This document shows positions 16,774 through 25,553 of a stretch of DNA of 64,000 nucleotides, in pieces (position 1 is the first letter of the stretch; each line of letters starts with the position of its first letter). The notes under the pieces are model-generated. The model made no database searches. It was not told the origin of the DNA and saw nothing but the letters and a program-made list of their open reading frames with translations. The position numbers and the translations under genes are program-made. The stretch is from Haloarchaeobius iranensis. GTDB lineage: Archaea; Halobacteriota; Halobacteria; Halobacteriales; Natrialbaceae. The stretch spans positions 142,019 through 206,018 of the forward strand of contig NZ_FNIA01000005.1 of NCBI RefSeq assembly GCF_900103505.1, read 5' to 3'.

Positions 16774-17409
16774 TCACCGACCGACCGGTCCGCCGTTCGA
16801 CGCGAGCGCGTCCGGGAGGGCAGCGAGCGACGGAACCTGGACGTCGGGCTCCCTGTAGGGTGTCTCGTCGTCCTCGTTCTCGACCCACACCGACGTCATC
16901 CCGAGACACTCGCCCATCATGAGGTCCTCGTTGTACTCGTCGCTGACGAACGCGACCGGCTCGTCGCCCTCGGGCAGGCACTCGACGTATCCCCTCGGAT
17001 GGGGCTTCGCGCGCTGGATCTCCGAGGAGACGACGAGTTCGTCGAAGCAGTCGCGGACGCCGTGCTCGGCGAGCACCGTCTCGACCCACGGGCGCGCCAT
17101 GTTGCTGAAGAGCACGAGCGTGTGCTCGGCAGCGAGCGTCCGGAGGGCATCGGCGTTGGCCGCGGGGAACTCGGGGTCGAGCCACGTCTTCTCGACGTAG
17201 TCCAGACACGCGTCCTCGGATGCCCCCGTGAGCGTCGAGAGGAGGTCGACGTACCCGTCCGTGGTCTGGACGAAGCCGTTGCGGAACGCGAGGTAGGCGA
17301 TCCACCCCGGGTAGGGGTCCGCTTCGGGGTCGGCACCCAGTAGGTGCGCGTGCTCGCGTTCGTCGCCGTTCTGGACGATGACGCCGCCGTAGTCGAGGAC
17401 GAGATGCAT
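16774..17409 (-). CDS. HAD-superfamily hydrolase
   Basis: 211 residues. HAD motifs are visible: LVLDYGGVIVQNGD (motif I, first Asp nucleophile; the second Asp of DxD is replaced by Gly-Gly), LVLFSNMARPW (motif II), RAKPHPRGYVECL (motif III Lys) and FVSDEYNEDLMMGECLGM (motif IV). The C1 cap is helical, like haloacid dehalogenase or phosphoglycolate-type proteins. The altered motif I means hydrolytic phosphatase activity should not be assumed. Start at MHLVLDYGG. Divergent from the DUF5787-like gene. Confidence 0.78.
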   Translation of the reverse strand: MHLVLDYGGVIVQNGDEREHAHLLGADPEADPYPGWIAYLAFRNGFVQTTDGYVDLLSTLTGASEDACLDYVEKTWLDPEFPAANADALRTLAAEHTLVLFSNMARPWVETVLAEHGVRDCFDELVVSSEIQRAKPHPRGYVECLPEGDEPVAFVSDEYNEDLMMGECLGMTSVWVENEDDETPYREPDVQVPSLAALPDALASNGGPVGR

Positions 17410-17511
17410 CGGATTCTTTCGGAACTCCCGACCAGTGTTCAATCTGTCGAACCGCCGCCCGTCCGTCGTCGACCCGTAACTGCTTCGGTACTCGAACGCG
17501 CAGGGCCGTGC

Positions 17512-18573
17512 ATGCTCCCCGGCGAGGACACCGAGTTCGCGTTCGAGCTTCGGGCCTGTCGCTGGGCCGAGCGCGCGTGGGAACCCGCGCGCGACGACTC
17601 GGTCGTCGTCGTCGCGCGCCAGCTGGGCATCCGGGACCGTCGCTGGGACACCCTCGTCCTGGAGTGCGACCCAGCGGGGCTGCGCCAGCGGGCGCGGTTC
17701 GGGCTGGACGCGCTCGACTCGGACCTCCTCCACGTCGTCCGGCACGCGCCCGAGGACTGGACCTACTACCGCGACGCGCTCCCGCACCCGGGCTACCCGT
17801 GGCGGTACGTTCGCGAGGCGTTGCACCGGGCTGCCGACCGCGGCGTCGTCGAGACACGCAAGACCGGCAACCGTATCGAGTGCCGCCGCAGGTGGCCCTA
17901 CCCGGACTGGTGCCGGCGCATCGTCGCCATCGAGAACAAGCCGGATCTCGACGCGAGCGCGGCGGACGCACTCGTCACGCAGCTGGAGTACGACGTGGCG
18001 CTCTCGCTCGCCGACGAGGCCTGGGTGGCGACCCGCGCCACCGACGGTGCCGTCGAGCCCGTGCTGCTCGAGGACCTACCGGTGGAGGCCGGCATCGTCA
18101 CCCTCGAGACGGCGGACACCGGCGGTGTGGCAACGGGAAGCGTCGCCTGGCACGCCCGTTCGCTGGCCGTCACGGACCCCGGCACCCGAATCCTGGAGCG
18201 GCCAGACGGCGACGCGTTCGACGCCTCCGCCGCGCGCTTCGAGTACGTCGACTCCGCGTGGAAGGCGGCGAAGCGGCGCGAGATCGCCGAGCGCGCCTAC
18301 GCCCGCGGCTGGCGCTCCTACGTCGAGACGATGCGCCCGGACTGCCGGCACTACCGGCCCCGGGCGGACGGCGCGGTCCTGCCCTGGTGTGACGCGAAAT
18401 CCCGCTGCCAGACCGCCGGCGAGTGCTCTGGGGCGTGTCCCGAGTTCGAGCCCGAACCGCCCGCGTGGCGGACCAGGGGCTGGCCGATCGAGGGCGGTCC
18501 GGGGGCCGCGACGAAGCGGCTGCTGGCACGGCGTCGCCGTCGCCGACGGCCGGGGATGGACGAGGTCGAGTGA
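17512..18573 (+). CDS. DUF5787-like protein, possible PD-(D/E)xK nuclease with cysteine cluster
   Basis: 353 residues; start at MLPGEDTEFAFELRAC. From memory it matches haloarchaeal proteins called DUF5787. Seen directly: an early Cys16 (ELRACRWAERAW), a strand RRWDTLVLECD, a winged-helix-like segment (PWRYVREALHRAADRGVVET), then RRIVAIENKPDLDAS with E141-x-K143, then LEYDVALSLADEAWVAT, and a C-terminal cluster C278, C293, C299, C305, C309 (PWCDAKSRCQTAGECSGACP). An E-x-K strand framed by one early and several late cysteines recalls RecB/Cas4-type iron-sulfur nucleases. The nuclease reading is my inference. Ends in an Arg-rich tail that may bind DNA. Confidence 0.65.
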   Translation: MLPGEDTEFAFELRACRWAERAWEPARDDSVVVVARQLGIRDRRWDTLVLECDPAGLRQRARFGLDALDSDLLHVVRHAPEDWTYYRDALPHPGYPWRYVREALHRAADRGVVETRKTGNRIECRRRWPYPDWCRRIVAIENKPDLDASAADALVTQLEYDVALSLADEAWVATRATDGAVEPVLLEDLPVEAGIVTLETADTGGVATGSVAWHARSLAVTDPGTRILERPDGDAFDASAARFEYVDSAWKAAKRREIAERAYARGWRSYVETMRPDCRHYRPRADGAVLPWCDAKSRCQTAGECSGACPEFEPEPPAWRTRGWPIEGGPGAATKRLLARRRRRRRPGMDEVE

Positions 18574-18699
18574 CCCACCGGACCGGGCGGCAGCCCGTCT
18601 CCCCCGAGTCTCGGCGTGCGACCCCCGTGGCACGGCTGTCCGGCGCACACGCACCCGTTGACGCAACTTCTTTCCGGCCGCCCAACCTACGGGAGTGTA

Positions 18700-19041
18700 A
18701 TGACGTTCGACCCGAACCAGAGCCTCCCACAGGAGGAAGTCGACGAGCGCGTACGGACGGCTATCGAGGAGAACGAGGTCGTCCTGTTCATGAAGGGCAC
18801 GGAGATGATGCCCCAGTGTGGCTACTCGGACCGTGCCCTCGGGCTCATCGGCCAGTACCGCGAGGAGTTCGAGACGGTCGACACGCTCGACTCGCTCGAG
18901 GAGTTCCGCAGTGCACTCTCCGAGCACTCCGGCTGGGAGACCATCCCGCAGACGTTCGTGAACGGCGAGTTCGTCGGCGGCAGCGACGTCCTCGCGGAGC
19001 TCGACGAGCGCGACGAGCTCGAATCCACGCTCGTCGGCTGA
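18700..19041 (+). CDS. Monothiol glutaredoxin family protein
   Basis: 113 residues. Pattern of the Grx4/GrxD family: VVLFMKGTEMMPQCGYS with C40 (usual motif CGFS, here CGYS), TIPQTFVNGEFVGGSDVL (the cis-Pro TIPQ and glutathione-binding GG). Such proteins carry glutathione-type ligated 2Fe-2S clusters in iron-sulfur assembly; haloarchaea use gamma-glutamylcysteine instead of glutathione. Start chosen at MTFDPNQSLP. Single gene, 126 bases after the DUF5787-like gene. Confidence 0.88.
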   Translation: MTFDPNQSLPQEEVDERVRTAIEENEVVLFMKGTEMMPQCGYSDRALGLIGQYREEFETVDTLDSLEEFRSALSEHSGWETIPQTFVNGEFVGGSDVLAELDERDELESTLVG

Positions 19042-19157
19042 TCTGCAGAGTTTAACAGGCGACCAGTCGGAAATAAACAGCAGGTCATTTAAGCGCAACG
19101 CCCCTACTAGCGACCGAGCGAACGGCCAGCGGACACGTCGTCACACCCCCATTTACC

Positions 19158-19748
19158 ATGTCAGCAGAAAACTCCGGTCAGGTATTCAGGCTCCATTCGA
19201 CACTGGAACTCCCCCTCGAAGACGTTCGGGAGTTCCTCTCGAGCGATCCGGAGCTTCCAGACGGTATCGAATCCGTAGACATCACACGACGCAACAACAC
19301 CCTCATTCTCAAGGCCATCTCGGCCGACAAATCGGTGAGCAAGTACACGCCGACCGCCCAGCTGAAAGCCAGCGTCACCGAGAACCGGGTGTACGAGGAG
19401 GAACCCGAGGACCAGCACCGCGGCCCGCGCTGGGGCGACGAGGAGGACGAGGAGGAGGAGATCCCCTCCGAACTCGTCGAGTTCGCGGCGTTCAAGGGCG
19501 ACCGCGAGACTGTGCTGCAGAACTCGCTGCTCCAGTACGAGATGTTCCTCGTGCTGTGTGCCATCGCCCGCGAGGCCGAGAAGGGCACGCTGACCGCTAT
19601 CACGGCCCGCGACACGGACCTCGACGCGACCCGCATCGTCGACGGCGAGGACCGCCCGGCCTCCATCGAGGTCGTCGAGGGCCGGTCCGAGGGCCAGGCC
19701 GCAAACAGCGGCGTCAACTGGCGGGACAACAAGTTCATCAGCGACTGA
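19158..19748 (+). CDS. Conserved haloarchaeal protein of unknown function
   Basis: 196 residues, cytoplasmic. N-terminal alpha/beta domain (VFRLHSTLELPLEDVREFLS to YTPTAQLKASVTENRVYEE), an acidic linker rich in Glu/Asp, and a helical C-terminal part (QNSLLQYEMFLVLCAIAREA). The first residues resemble short RNA- or ligand-binding alpha/beta folds, but no family motif is decisive. A TATA-like CATTTAAGC at about 19086 lies 70 bases upstream, so it has its own promoter. Confidence 0.75.
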   Translation: MSAENSGQVFRLHSTLELPLEDVREFLSSDPELPDGIESVDITRRNNTLILKAISADKSVSKYTPTAQLKASVTENRVYEEEPEDQHRGPRWGDEEDEEEEIPSELVEFAAFKGDRETVLQNSLLQYEMFLVLCAIAREAEKGTLTAITARDTDLDATRIVDGEDRPASIEVVEGRSEGQAANSGVNWRDNKFISD

Positions 19749-19784
19749 CTCGTTCTCCACCGAGGCTTCCGGAGCGGCTTCTCG

Positions 19785-20981
19785 TCAGCGGTCGACAGTC
19801 GCCAGCACCCGATCCGCGTCGTCCAGGAACACCAGCCGGGCGTCGCCACCGTCGCGACGCTGGAGTCGGAGCACGCCGGTGTCGTAGCCGAACCGGTGCC
19901 CGAGCAGGCCGTCGCTGGTCCGGGTGTCGGCGATGTCGTGCGTCGGGACGAACCACTGGGGCGCGTCGAGCAACCGGTCGTAGGCGAGGACACCCTCGTC
20001 GTAGATGCGGTACTCCAGGTGGCCGAACAGCACATCCTGTTCGACGACGCGGACGAGGACCGCGACCGCGAGCACCGCGAGGGCAAGCGCGACCGCCGCC
20101 AGCGTGCCGTGGAAGGCCCAGGTGAGGAACGCGCCGCCGAACGCGACCAGCCCGGACGGCGGTAGGACCGCGGACACGATTCCGAGGCCGACCGCCCGGA
20201 GACGGACCGCGGTCCGGTCCGTCCGGACGCGGGCAGCGGGGTCCCCGGTGGGGACGTGGGCGGGCTCTTCGGGAGCGGACTCCTGGGTGCGTGCCGCGAG
20301 ACGCGAGAGCACCGGGACCGAGCCGCGCGCGGCGAGGAACGCGCCCACGTCGAGACAGAGCTTCACCGCGACGACGACGCCGAAGACGAGGCTCGTCCCG
20401 GCGACGGTCGCCGTCTCGGGTGGGTTCGCGAACGCTCCCGCGGCCAGAATCAGGGCGACGAGGCCGACGATACGCCCCTGCGGGATGGCCGCGTGGACGG
20501 GCCGGTCGTCGTACCGGCCACGGCGGACCGCGGCGGCGAGCCCCACCGCGTTGGACACGACGATGCCGGCGAGTGCGACGGCGACCGTCGGTGCGCTCCC
20601 GGGGGCGAGCAACCGGTCGGGGCCCACGACGGAGAGGCCGACGCCCCCCAGCGGCCAGACGAGGAGGACGAGCCAGAGCGCGCCCACGGCCACCGGGACG
20701 TTCCGGGGGTAGAGTGGCCCGAGCGCGTCGTACAGCACGACACCGCCGCGCTTGTCGGCGAGGTCCTCGAACGGCGCCCAGCCCCCGGCCTCGGTCGCGG
20801 GTGGGCGGCCCGCGAACAGGCCTTCGACGCCCCCGCGGGCGACGAGAACACCGGTCTCGAGCCAGTAGAGGGCGAGCACCGTCGAGACAGTCCAGTCGAG
20901 CGCGAGCACGCCGACGACCGGGAGGGCGTTCGCGCCGAGGATGGCTGCGAGCGTCCGTCGGGTCGAACCGGGGTGAGGCAT
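19785..20981 (-). CDS. Polytopic membrane protein, DUF6498-like
   Basis: 398 residues, eight or more predicted membrane helices. The early segment LDWTVSTVLALYWLETGVL, with W-L-E-T at the end of the first helix pair, matches haloarchaeal proteins called DUF6498 from memory. A soluble ~60-residue C-terminal part (ARLVFLDDADRVLATVDR) follows the last helix. Start at MPHPGSTRRTLAA. Function unknown. Divergent from the aldo/keto reductase across 140 bases. Confidence 0.72.
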   Translation of the reverse strand: MPHPGSTRRTLAAILGANALPVVGVLALDWTVSTVLALYWLETGVLVARGGVEGLFAGRPPATEAGGWAPFEDLADKRGGVVLYDALGPLYPRNVPVAVGALWLVLLVWPLGGVGLSVVGPDRLLAPGSAPTVAVALAGIVVSNAVGLAAAVRRGRYDDRPVHAAIPQGRIVGLVALILAAGAFANPPETATVAGTSLVFGVVVAVKLCLDVGAFLAARGSVPVLSRLAARTQESAPEEPAHVPTGDPAARVRTDRTAVRLRAVGLGIVSAVLPPSGLVAFGGAFLTWAFHGTLAAVALALAVLAVAVLVRVVEQDVLFGHLEYRIYDEGVLAYDRLLDAPQWFVPTHDIADTRTSDGLLGHRFGYDTGVLRLQRRDGGDARLVFLDDADRVLATVDR

Positions 20982-21121
20982 GGGTGTGAGGCGATGGGAC
21001 CGCGTCGTCTCCAGTCTCGTGTCCGCCCACACGTGCTTTTTGCATCGGTGTCACGACGGCGCGGGACGCCCTCGCCGCATCCACAACCCATTTCCACGTC
21101 ACACGCCTCCTTCCGGACACG

Positions 21122-21952
21122 ATGTCTCAGGATTCACAGACCCCCGAGAGCGTCCCCACCGCCGACGGAATGCCGATGCTCGGCCTCGGCACCTGGCAGA
21201 ACGAGGACCCCGACCAGTGCGCCGACAGCGTCGCCACGGCCCTCGAGATGGGCTATCGGCATATCGACACGGCCCAGATCTACGGCAACGAGGCCGCCGT
21301 CGGCCGCGGCATCGAGCAGGCCGACGTGGACCGCGAGGACGTGTTCCTCGCGACGAAGGTGTGGATCAGCGAGCTGGCCCACGACGACGTGCTCTCGAGC
21401 ACCGAGGAGAGCCTCGAGAAGCTCGGCGTCGACTACGTCGACCTGCTGTACGTCCACTGGCCGGCCGAGGCGTACGACCCGGAGCCCACGCTCTCGGCGT
21501 TCGACCAGCTCGTCGACGAGGGGAAAGTCGAGCGCGTCGGCGTCTCGAACTTCGAGCCCGAGCACGTCGACGAGGCCATCGACACTCTCGACGCGGAGCT
21601 GTTCGCGAACCAGTTCGAGTGCCACCCGCTGCTCCCGCAGGAGGAGCTGCGCGCCCGCTGTGAGGACGCCGGCGTGAACGTCGTCGCGTACTCCCCCCTG
21701 GCCCGCGGCAAGGTGTTCGACGTGCCCGAGATCCAGCGCGTCGCCGAGAAACACGACGTCAGTGCGGCCGCCGTCAGCCTCGCCTGGCTCCGCGAGAAGG
21801 GCGTGACGACCATCCCGAAGGCGACGAGCGAGGACCACATCCGCGACAACTGGGGGGCGCTCGCGGTCGACCTCGACGACGAGGACGTCGCGGCCATCGA
21901 CGCCATCGACGAGCGCGAGCGGGAGGTCGACCCCGACTTCGCCCCCTGGTAG
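21122..21952 (+). CDS. Aldo/keto reductase
   Basis: 276-residue NADPH-dependent oxidoreductase of the AKR5-type. Catalytic tetrad segments are visible: GYRHIDTAQIYGNE (Asp, Tyr), VFLATKVW (Lys) and LLYVHWP (His). NADPH-binding region TTIPKATSEDHIRDN follows. Family members reduce aldehydes such as methylglyoxal or 2,5-diketogluconate; the actual substrate is unknown. Confidence 0.9.
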   Translation: MSQDSQTPESVPTADGMPMLGLGTWQNEDPDQCADSVATALEMGYRHIDTAQIYGNEAAVGRGIEQADVDREDVFLATKVWISELAHDDVLSSTEESLEKLGVDYVDLLYVHWPAEAYDPEPTLSAFDQLVDEGKVERVGVSNFEPEHVDEAIDTLDAELFANQFECHPLLPQEELRARCEDAGVNVVAYSPLARGKVFDVPEIQRVAEKHDVSAAAVSLAWLREKGVTTIPKATSEDHIRDNWGALAVDLDDEDVAAIDAIDEREREVDPDFAPW

Positions 21953-22007
21953 CTGTCGCCCGGTGCCAGCCGAAAGGTAAAACGCTACGCGGGCGAACCC
22001 AGGTGAT

Positions 22008-22730
22008 ATGGCGGGGTTCGTCGAGGGCGTGGGCGTCGACCTGAAGCGACTGCACGAGACCTGGATGGAGCTGTTCTTTCCGCGCCAACGAGGGGCGGAC
22101 CAGTCGGTCCTGGGTAAGTGGAAACCGGAGACGACGAGCGGCAAGCTCGCGTACACCGGCTGGGCGGCCGTCGGCGCGGTCGTCGTCGCGCTCGTCTATC
22201 CGTTCGCGCTGGCGGGCGTCGTCGCCCGGTACAACGCGTATCGGCTGGACGACCTCGCCGGTGCGCTGGGCGTCGTCGGGACCGTACTCCTCGTCGCGCT
22301 GCTCTGGGGTGCGCTCTCGGCGGCCGCGTGGGTCCGGTTCACCTTCACGGGCTTCCTCGCCGTCGTCGCTGCGGCCGGCGTCGCCACCCTCTCGACCGCG
22401 CTCGCGCTCGGGTTCGCGCGCGTCGGTGGCCGCGTCACCACGGTCGTCCTCGCCTATCCGCTCGCCACGACCGCGGTCTTCCTGCCGCCCGTCGTCGCCG
22501 CGTTCTACTCGCCCGCGCTCGGCGAGCTGGTGTTCACCGAGAGCGAGTCGCTCGCCATCTGGTTCCTCGACAACGTCTTCGCCGTCGGCGGCATCAACGA
22601 GTACCTCCGCACCGAGTACGACCTCACCGGCGTCGCCTACGTCCTGCTCTGGCTCGGCGTCTCCGTCCCCGTCGGCTGGGCGCTCGGTATTCTGGTGACG
22701 CTCGCGAACCTGGTTCGGCCGACGGAGTAG
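22008..22730 (+). CDS. Membrane protein with five or six predicted helices
   Basis: 240 residues. A short cytoplasmic N-terminus (LKRLHETWMELFFPRQRGA) is followed by helices from about residue 50, with an exposed loop before the last helix (ESESLAIWFLDNVFAVGGIN). The N-terminal motif WMELFFPRQR is shared by haloarchaeal proteins of unknown function, as far as I recall. Lies 55 bases after the aldo/keto reductase on the same strand. Confidence 0.7.
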   Translation: MAGFVEGVGVDLKRLHETWMELFFPRQRGADQSVLGKWKPETTSGKLAYTGWAAVGAVVVALVYPFALAGVVARYNAYRLDDLAGALGVVGTVLLVALLWGALSAAAWVRFTFTGFLAVVAAAGVATLSTALALGFARVGGRVTTVVLAYPLATTAVFLPPVVAAFYSPALGELVFTESESLAIWFLDNVFAVGGINEYLRTEYDLTGVAYVLLWLGVSVPVGWALGILVTLANLVRPTE

Positions 22731-22889
22731 CGGGGGCTGGGTTCCGCGGTGCGGGGCGGGAGTCCGCGGTGCGGGGCCGGACCGTCGGCGAGTCGACGGA
22801 TACTCCGGGCCAGCGCGACGGCGCCCGAACCGACAGCGAGCTTCACTGGCTCCGTACGGATTATCTATCTCCGGCCCCCAGAAGCTCGT

Positions 22890-23081
22890 ATGGAACTCGA
22901 CCAGACGAAGACCGCAGTGGCGTTCCTGGCCCTCATCGCGGTCGGAACGGCCGCGCTGCTCGCCATGCAAGTGATGCCGATGCAGACGACGCTCATGATG
23001 GTCACGCCGTCGATGCTCGTCTTCGGGCTCATCTGTCTAGGCATCGGCGTGGCCCACGGCGAGTACCGGGCGACGCGCTGA
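22890..23081 (+). CDS. Very small two-helix membrane protein
   Basis: 63 residues: MELDQTKTAV, helix (AFLALIAVGTAALLAMQV), short PMQTT turn, second helix (MVTPSMLVFGLICLGIGVA), then HGEYRATR. The start is chosen because TTATCTAT, a plausible TATA box, lies about 30 bases upstream at 22861-22868. A longer frame upstream is in GC-rich intergenic sequence. Function unknown. Confidence 0.65.
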   Translation: MELDQTKTAVAFLALIAVGTAALLAMQVMPMQTTLMMVTPSMLVFGLICLGIGVAHGEYRATR

Positions 23082-23156
23082 CCGGCGAAGGCGCCAGACG
23101 CACCGGCCCGAGGTCGGAACGAAACCCATTCCTCCCACCCCGCCGACACGCCAGCT

Positions 23157-23546
23157 ATGAGCGACGCCACCGAAGCCACGGGACTCCCAATCGCGCCCGA
23201 GACCGTCGGGCGCGCGTTCGCCGCCCTGTCGGGACTGCTCGGACTGGTCTTCCTCGCGACGCCGGTCACGTCGGACCTCGGATCGCAGCTGGACCCCGCC
23301 GGCGTCGTCCCGGTGGTGTACGGGCTGGCCGTCGGCTTCGGGCTCTGTCTCGTCGCGATCAGCTGGCTGGGCCGCGACGGACGGCGGCCGCTCGCGACGG
23401 TCGCGCCGGCGCTGCTGGCGGCTGCACTTCTCGTGCTCGGGCCGGGGCTGGGCTACCCGTTGAGCGCGTTCAACTGGGCGGGGCTGTTGCTCGCGTCGGT
23501 GGTGTTCGGCGGGCTCGGCGCGCTGTGGACGCTCGTGTACGGCTAG
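23157..23546 (+). CDS. Small membrane protein with four predicted helices
   Basis: 129 residues with four hydrophobic stretches (FAALSGLLGLVFLATPV, VPVVYGLAVGFGLCLVAIS, ATVAPALLAAALLVLGPGL, GLLLASVVFGGLGALWTLV). Normal haloarchaeal composition. Its last four bases overlap the end of the convergent TFS gene. Function unknown. Confidence 0.7.
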   Translation: MSDATEATGLPIAPETVGRAFAALSGLLGLVFLATPVTSDLGSQLDPAGVVPVVYGLAVGFGLCLVAISWLGRDGRRPLATVAPALLAAALLVLGPGLGYPLSAFNWAGLLLASVVFGGLGALWTLVYG

Positions 23547-23863
23547 TGGTCGTCCTCGCGCCACTTGTGCTCGCACTCGGTGCAGATGAAGAAGCGCGTC
23601 TCTGACTCGTCCGCCGAGCGGATCTGCTGCATGTACCAGTAGGCCTCGTCGTTGTCACACTTCGGGCAGTGGGACTCCGTCGTCGGCAGGCCTTTGTTCT
23701 CGGCGTCGGAGACGTCGACGACCTCCGACTCCTCCTGGCCCTGCGTGGTCACCATCGCCTGTTCCGCCTGGGCGTCGCGGGCCTTCGAGAAGCCACAGCT
23801 CCCACAGACCCACTCGTCGCCCTCCGTCTTCATCATTGAACCGCAGTCGTCACAGAACTCCAT
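23543..23863 (-). CDS. tfs: Transcription factor S (TFS)
   Basis: 106 residues, the archaeal TFIIS/RPA12-like factor that stimulates RNA cleavage by backtracked RNA polymerase. N-terminal zinc ribbon EFCDDCGSMM...WVCGSCGFSK; C-terminal ribbon HCPKCDNDEAYWY...FFICTECEHKW with the catalytic acidic hairpin RSADESETR (the DE pair). Start at MEFCDDCG. Length and order match archaeal TFS. Converges with a membrane protein gene by four bases. Confidence 0.93.
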   Translation of the reverse strand: MEFCDDCGSMMKTEGDEWVCGSCGFSKARDAQAEQAMVTTQGQEESEVVDVSDAENKGLPTTESHCPKCDNDEAYWYMQQIRSADESETRFFICTECEHKWREDDH

Positions 23864-23950
23864 CGTACCCGTCCGTTCGCCCGCGAACGGACTTAAGCGA
23901 CCCGCTTGTCCGGTCACCTGACAGTCCGTCCGACACCTCGACGGACCCGG

Positions 23951-24583
23951 TCAGACGCCCTCGACGAGCCGTTCGAGCTGTTCGGGCGGCACCGCGCCGC
24001 GAGCCTGGTGCCCGTCGGCGACGAACGTCGGCACGCCGGTGACGCCGGCGGCCTTCGCGGCGGCGAAATCTTCGGTGAGTGCGTCGCGGTTCGCGTCGTC
24101 CGAGAGCGCGGTCTCGGCCACGGTCCCGTCGAGACCGACACCGCGTGCGACGTCGGCGAGGACGTCCACGTCGCCGATGTCGCGGCCGTCGCGCCAGAGC
24201 GCCGCGAGCAGCGCCTCGTCGAGCGCGCGCCAGGTGTCGTAGGGCTCGTGCTCCTGGACGTACCGCGAGAGCAGCTGCGCCCGGAACGAGTCGACGTCGC
24301 GGGAGACGTCGACGCTCATCTCGACCCCGTACTTCTCGCGGAGGCGCTCGACGCCCTCCCTGGCGCGCTCGTAGTACGCGTCGTCCTTCCCGTCGTCCAC
24401 GGTCAGGTCCAGCTCGCCGTCGGGGCCACGCTGGGCGGCTCGGAGGTCGAACGGGTGCCACTCGACCCGAAGGGGCTCCTCGCGGGTGTCCTGGTAGAGC
24501 GACAGCGCGTGGCGCCCGAGGTGGCAGAACGGACAGACGTAGTCGGCGTAGACCGTCACCGTGTCGACGTGCTCGCGTGTCAT
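23951..24583 (-). CDS. DsbA-family (FrnE-like) oxidoreductase
   Basis: 210 residues. Thioredoxin-fold start VTVYADYVCPFCHLG with the CPFC active site (residues about 17-20), a long helical insertion, and GVPTFVADGHQARGAVPPEQ with the cis-Pro. No signal peptide, so it acts in the cytoplasm. FrnE-type members are disulfide isomerases or involved in polyketide or stress responses; the role here is unknown. Start at MTREHVDTVT. Confidence 0.88.
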   Translation of the reverse strand: MTREHVDTVTVYADYVCPFCHLGRHALSLYQDTREEPLRVEWHPFDLRAAQRGPDGELDLTVDDGKDDAYYERAREGVERLREKYGVEMSVDVSRDVDSFRAQLLSRYVQEHEPYDTWRALDEALLAALWRDGRDIGDVDVLADVARGVGLDGTVAETALSDDANRDALTEDFAAAKAAGVTGVPTFVADGHQARGAVPPEQLERLVEGV

Positions 24584-24675
24584 GGAACGGGGTACGTTCT
24601 CGACCCTGAAAAGCGAGACCCACCCGTGCGCCGGTCGCGAACGAGCGCCAGTCGCCCCCGGATTCCGCGACGCCC

Positions 24676-24939
24676 TCAGGCCCCGTCGGCGTCGCTGGTG
24701 TGCTCCCGGGACTCGGCGACCGGTACACCGACCGACTCCGCCAGTTCGAACAGCAGGTCCTCCGGCGTCTGGAACGCGTCGCTGTCGGTCTCCGAGACGA
24801 GCACCCCGAGGTTGGTCTCGCCGTCCGAGAGCACGAGCGTCACATCCTCGAGGTCCGCCGCGGCGTCGTGCCGGAGCACCGGGTAGGAGAGGTCCTCGAG
24901 CGTGGTCTCGATGTGTGCGAACTCGACGCGCCGTGTCAT
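24676..24939 (-). CDS. Small haloarchaeal protein, DUF5789-like
   Basis: 87 residues, acidic, alpha/beta. MTRRVEFAHIETTLEDLSYP and the following AAADLEDVTLVLSDGETNLG match, from memory, the DUF5789 group found widely in haloarchaea. Starts at MTRRVEF; the longer frame upstream is unsupported. Possible regulatory or structural small protein; unknown function. Divergent from the DUF5797-like gene. Confidence 0.75.
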   Translation of the reverse strand: MTRRVEFAHIETTLEDLSYPVLRHDAAADLEDVTLVLSDGETNLGVLVSETDSDAFQTPEDLLFELAESVGVPVAESREHTSDADGA

Positions 24940-25030
24940 GCGACAACATTCGACTCGCGTCCCCTTGAGCGTGGTGTCGAACCACCCGGAGACAGAACGC
25001 CCAAATAGCGGCTGACCGTAGCGGCCTCCA

Positions 25031-25537
25031 ATGACCCTCTCGGAGGAGGCGCGCGAGCGTCTGGCCGACATCGTCGAACTCCAGCCGACGAAGAACGGCG
25101 AGCTGCAGGAGCGGTGGGGGATGGAGAGCGGGAGCGAGGTCCACGGCTTCCTCGAACGCGAGCTGCAGGAGTACTACTTCCGGGACGACAACAGCCTCAT
25201 CAGAGCGACCGAGGAGGCCGCCGAACTCGTCGACGTCGAGCCGGGCGTCACCGCCGGCGACGAACCGGGTGGCACGCCGAGTGCGGTCCGTGTGCCCGCG
25301 CTCCAGGCGGCCATCCTCGACAGCCTCGCCGGGCCGGAGGAGGACGGTCAGAGCGTCGTCAGCGTGCTGCGGACGCTGCGCGAGACCGCGGACCTCGACC
25401 CCGACGTGGACGAGGTGCGCGACGCGCTCCAGTCCCTCCGCCGCAAGGACGTCGTCGAGGTCGTCTACACGACGGTGCCGACGTTCCGCCTCGCCGTCGC
25501 CCGCGACGAGTTCGAGGTCACGGTGAACGACTCGTGA
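25031..25537 (+). CDS. Haloarchaeal DUF5797-like protein with winged-helix features
   Basis: 168 residues. The N-terminus TLSEEARERLADIVELQPTK and LQERWGMESGSEVHGFLERE fits a helix-turn-helix-type start; EVRDALQSLRRKDVVEVVYT in the C-terminal part also reads as a winged helix. From memory this is the DUF5797 family of haloarchaea. Could be a DNA-binding protein. The Nmad3-like gene follows 16 bases downstream, so they are probably co-transcribed. Confidence 0.75.
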   Translation: MTLSEEARERLADIVELQPTKNGELQERWGMESGSEVHGFLERELQEYYFRDDNSLIRATEEAAELVDVEPGVTAGDEPGGTPSAVRVPALQAAILDSLAGPEEDGQSVVSVLRTLRETADLDPDVDEVRDALQSLRRKDVVEVVYTTVPTFRLAVARDEFEVTVNDS

Positions 25538-25553
25538 CCACCGTCCGCCCGCG

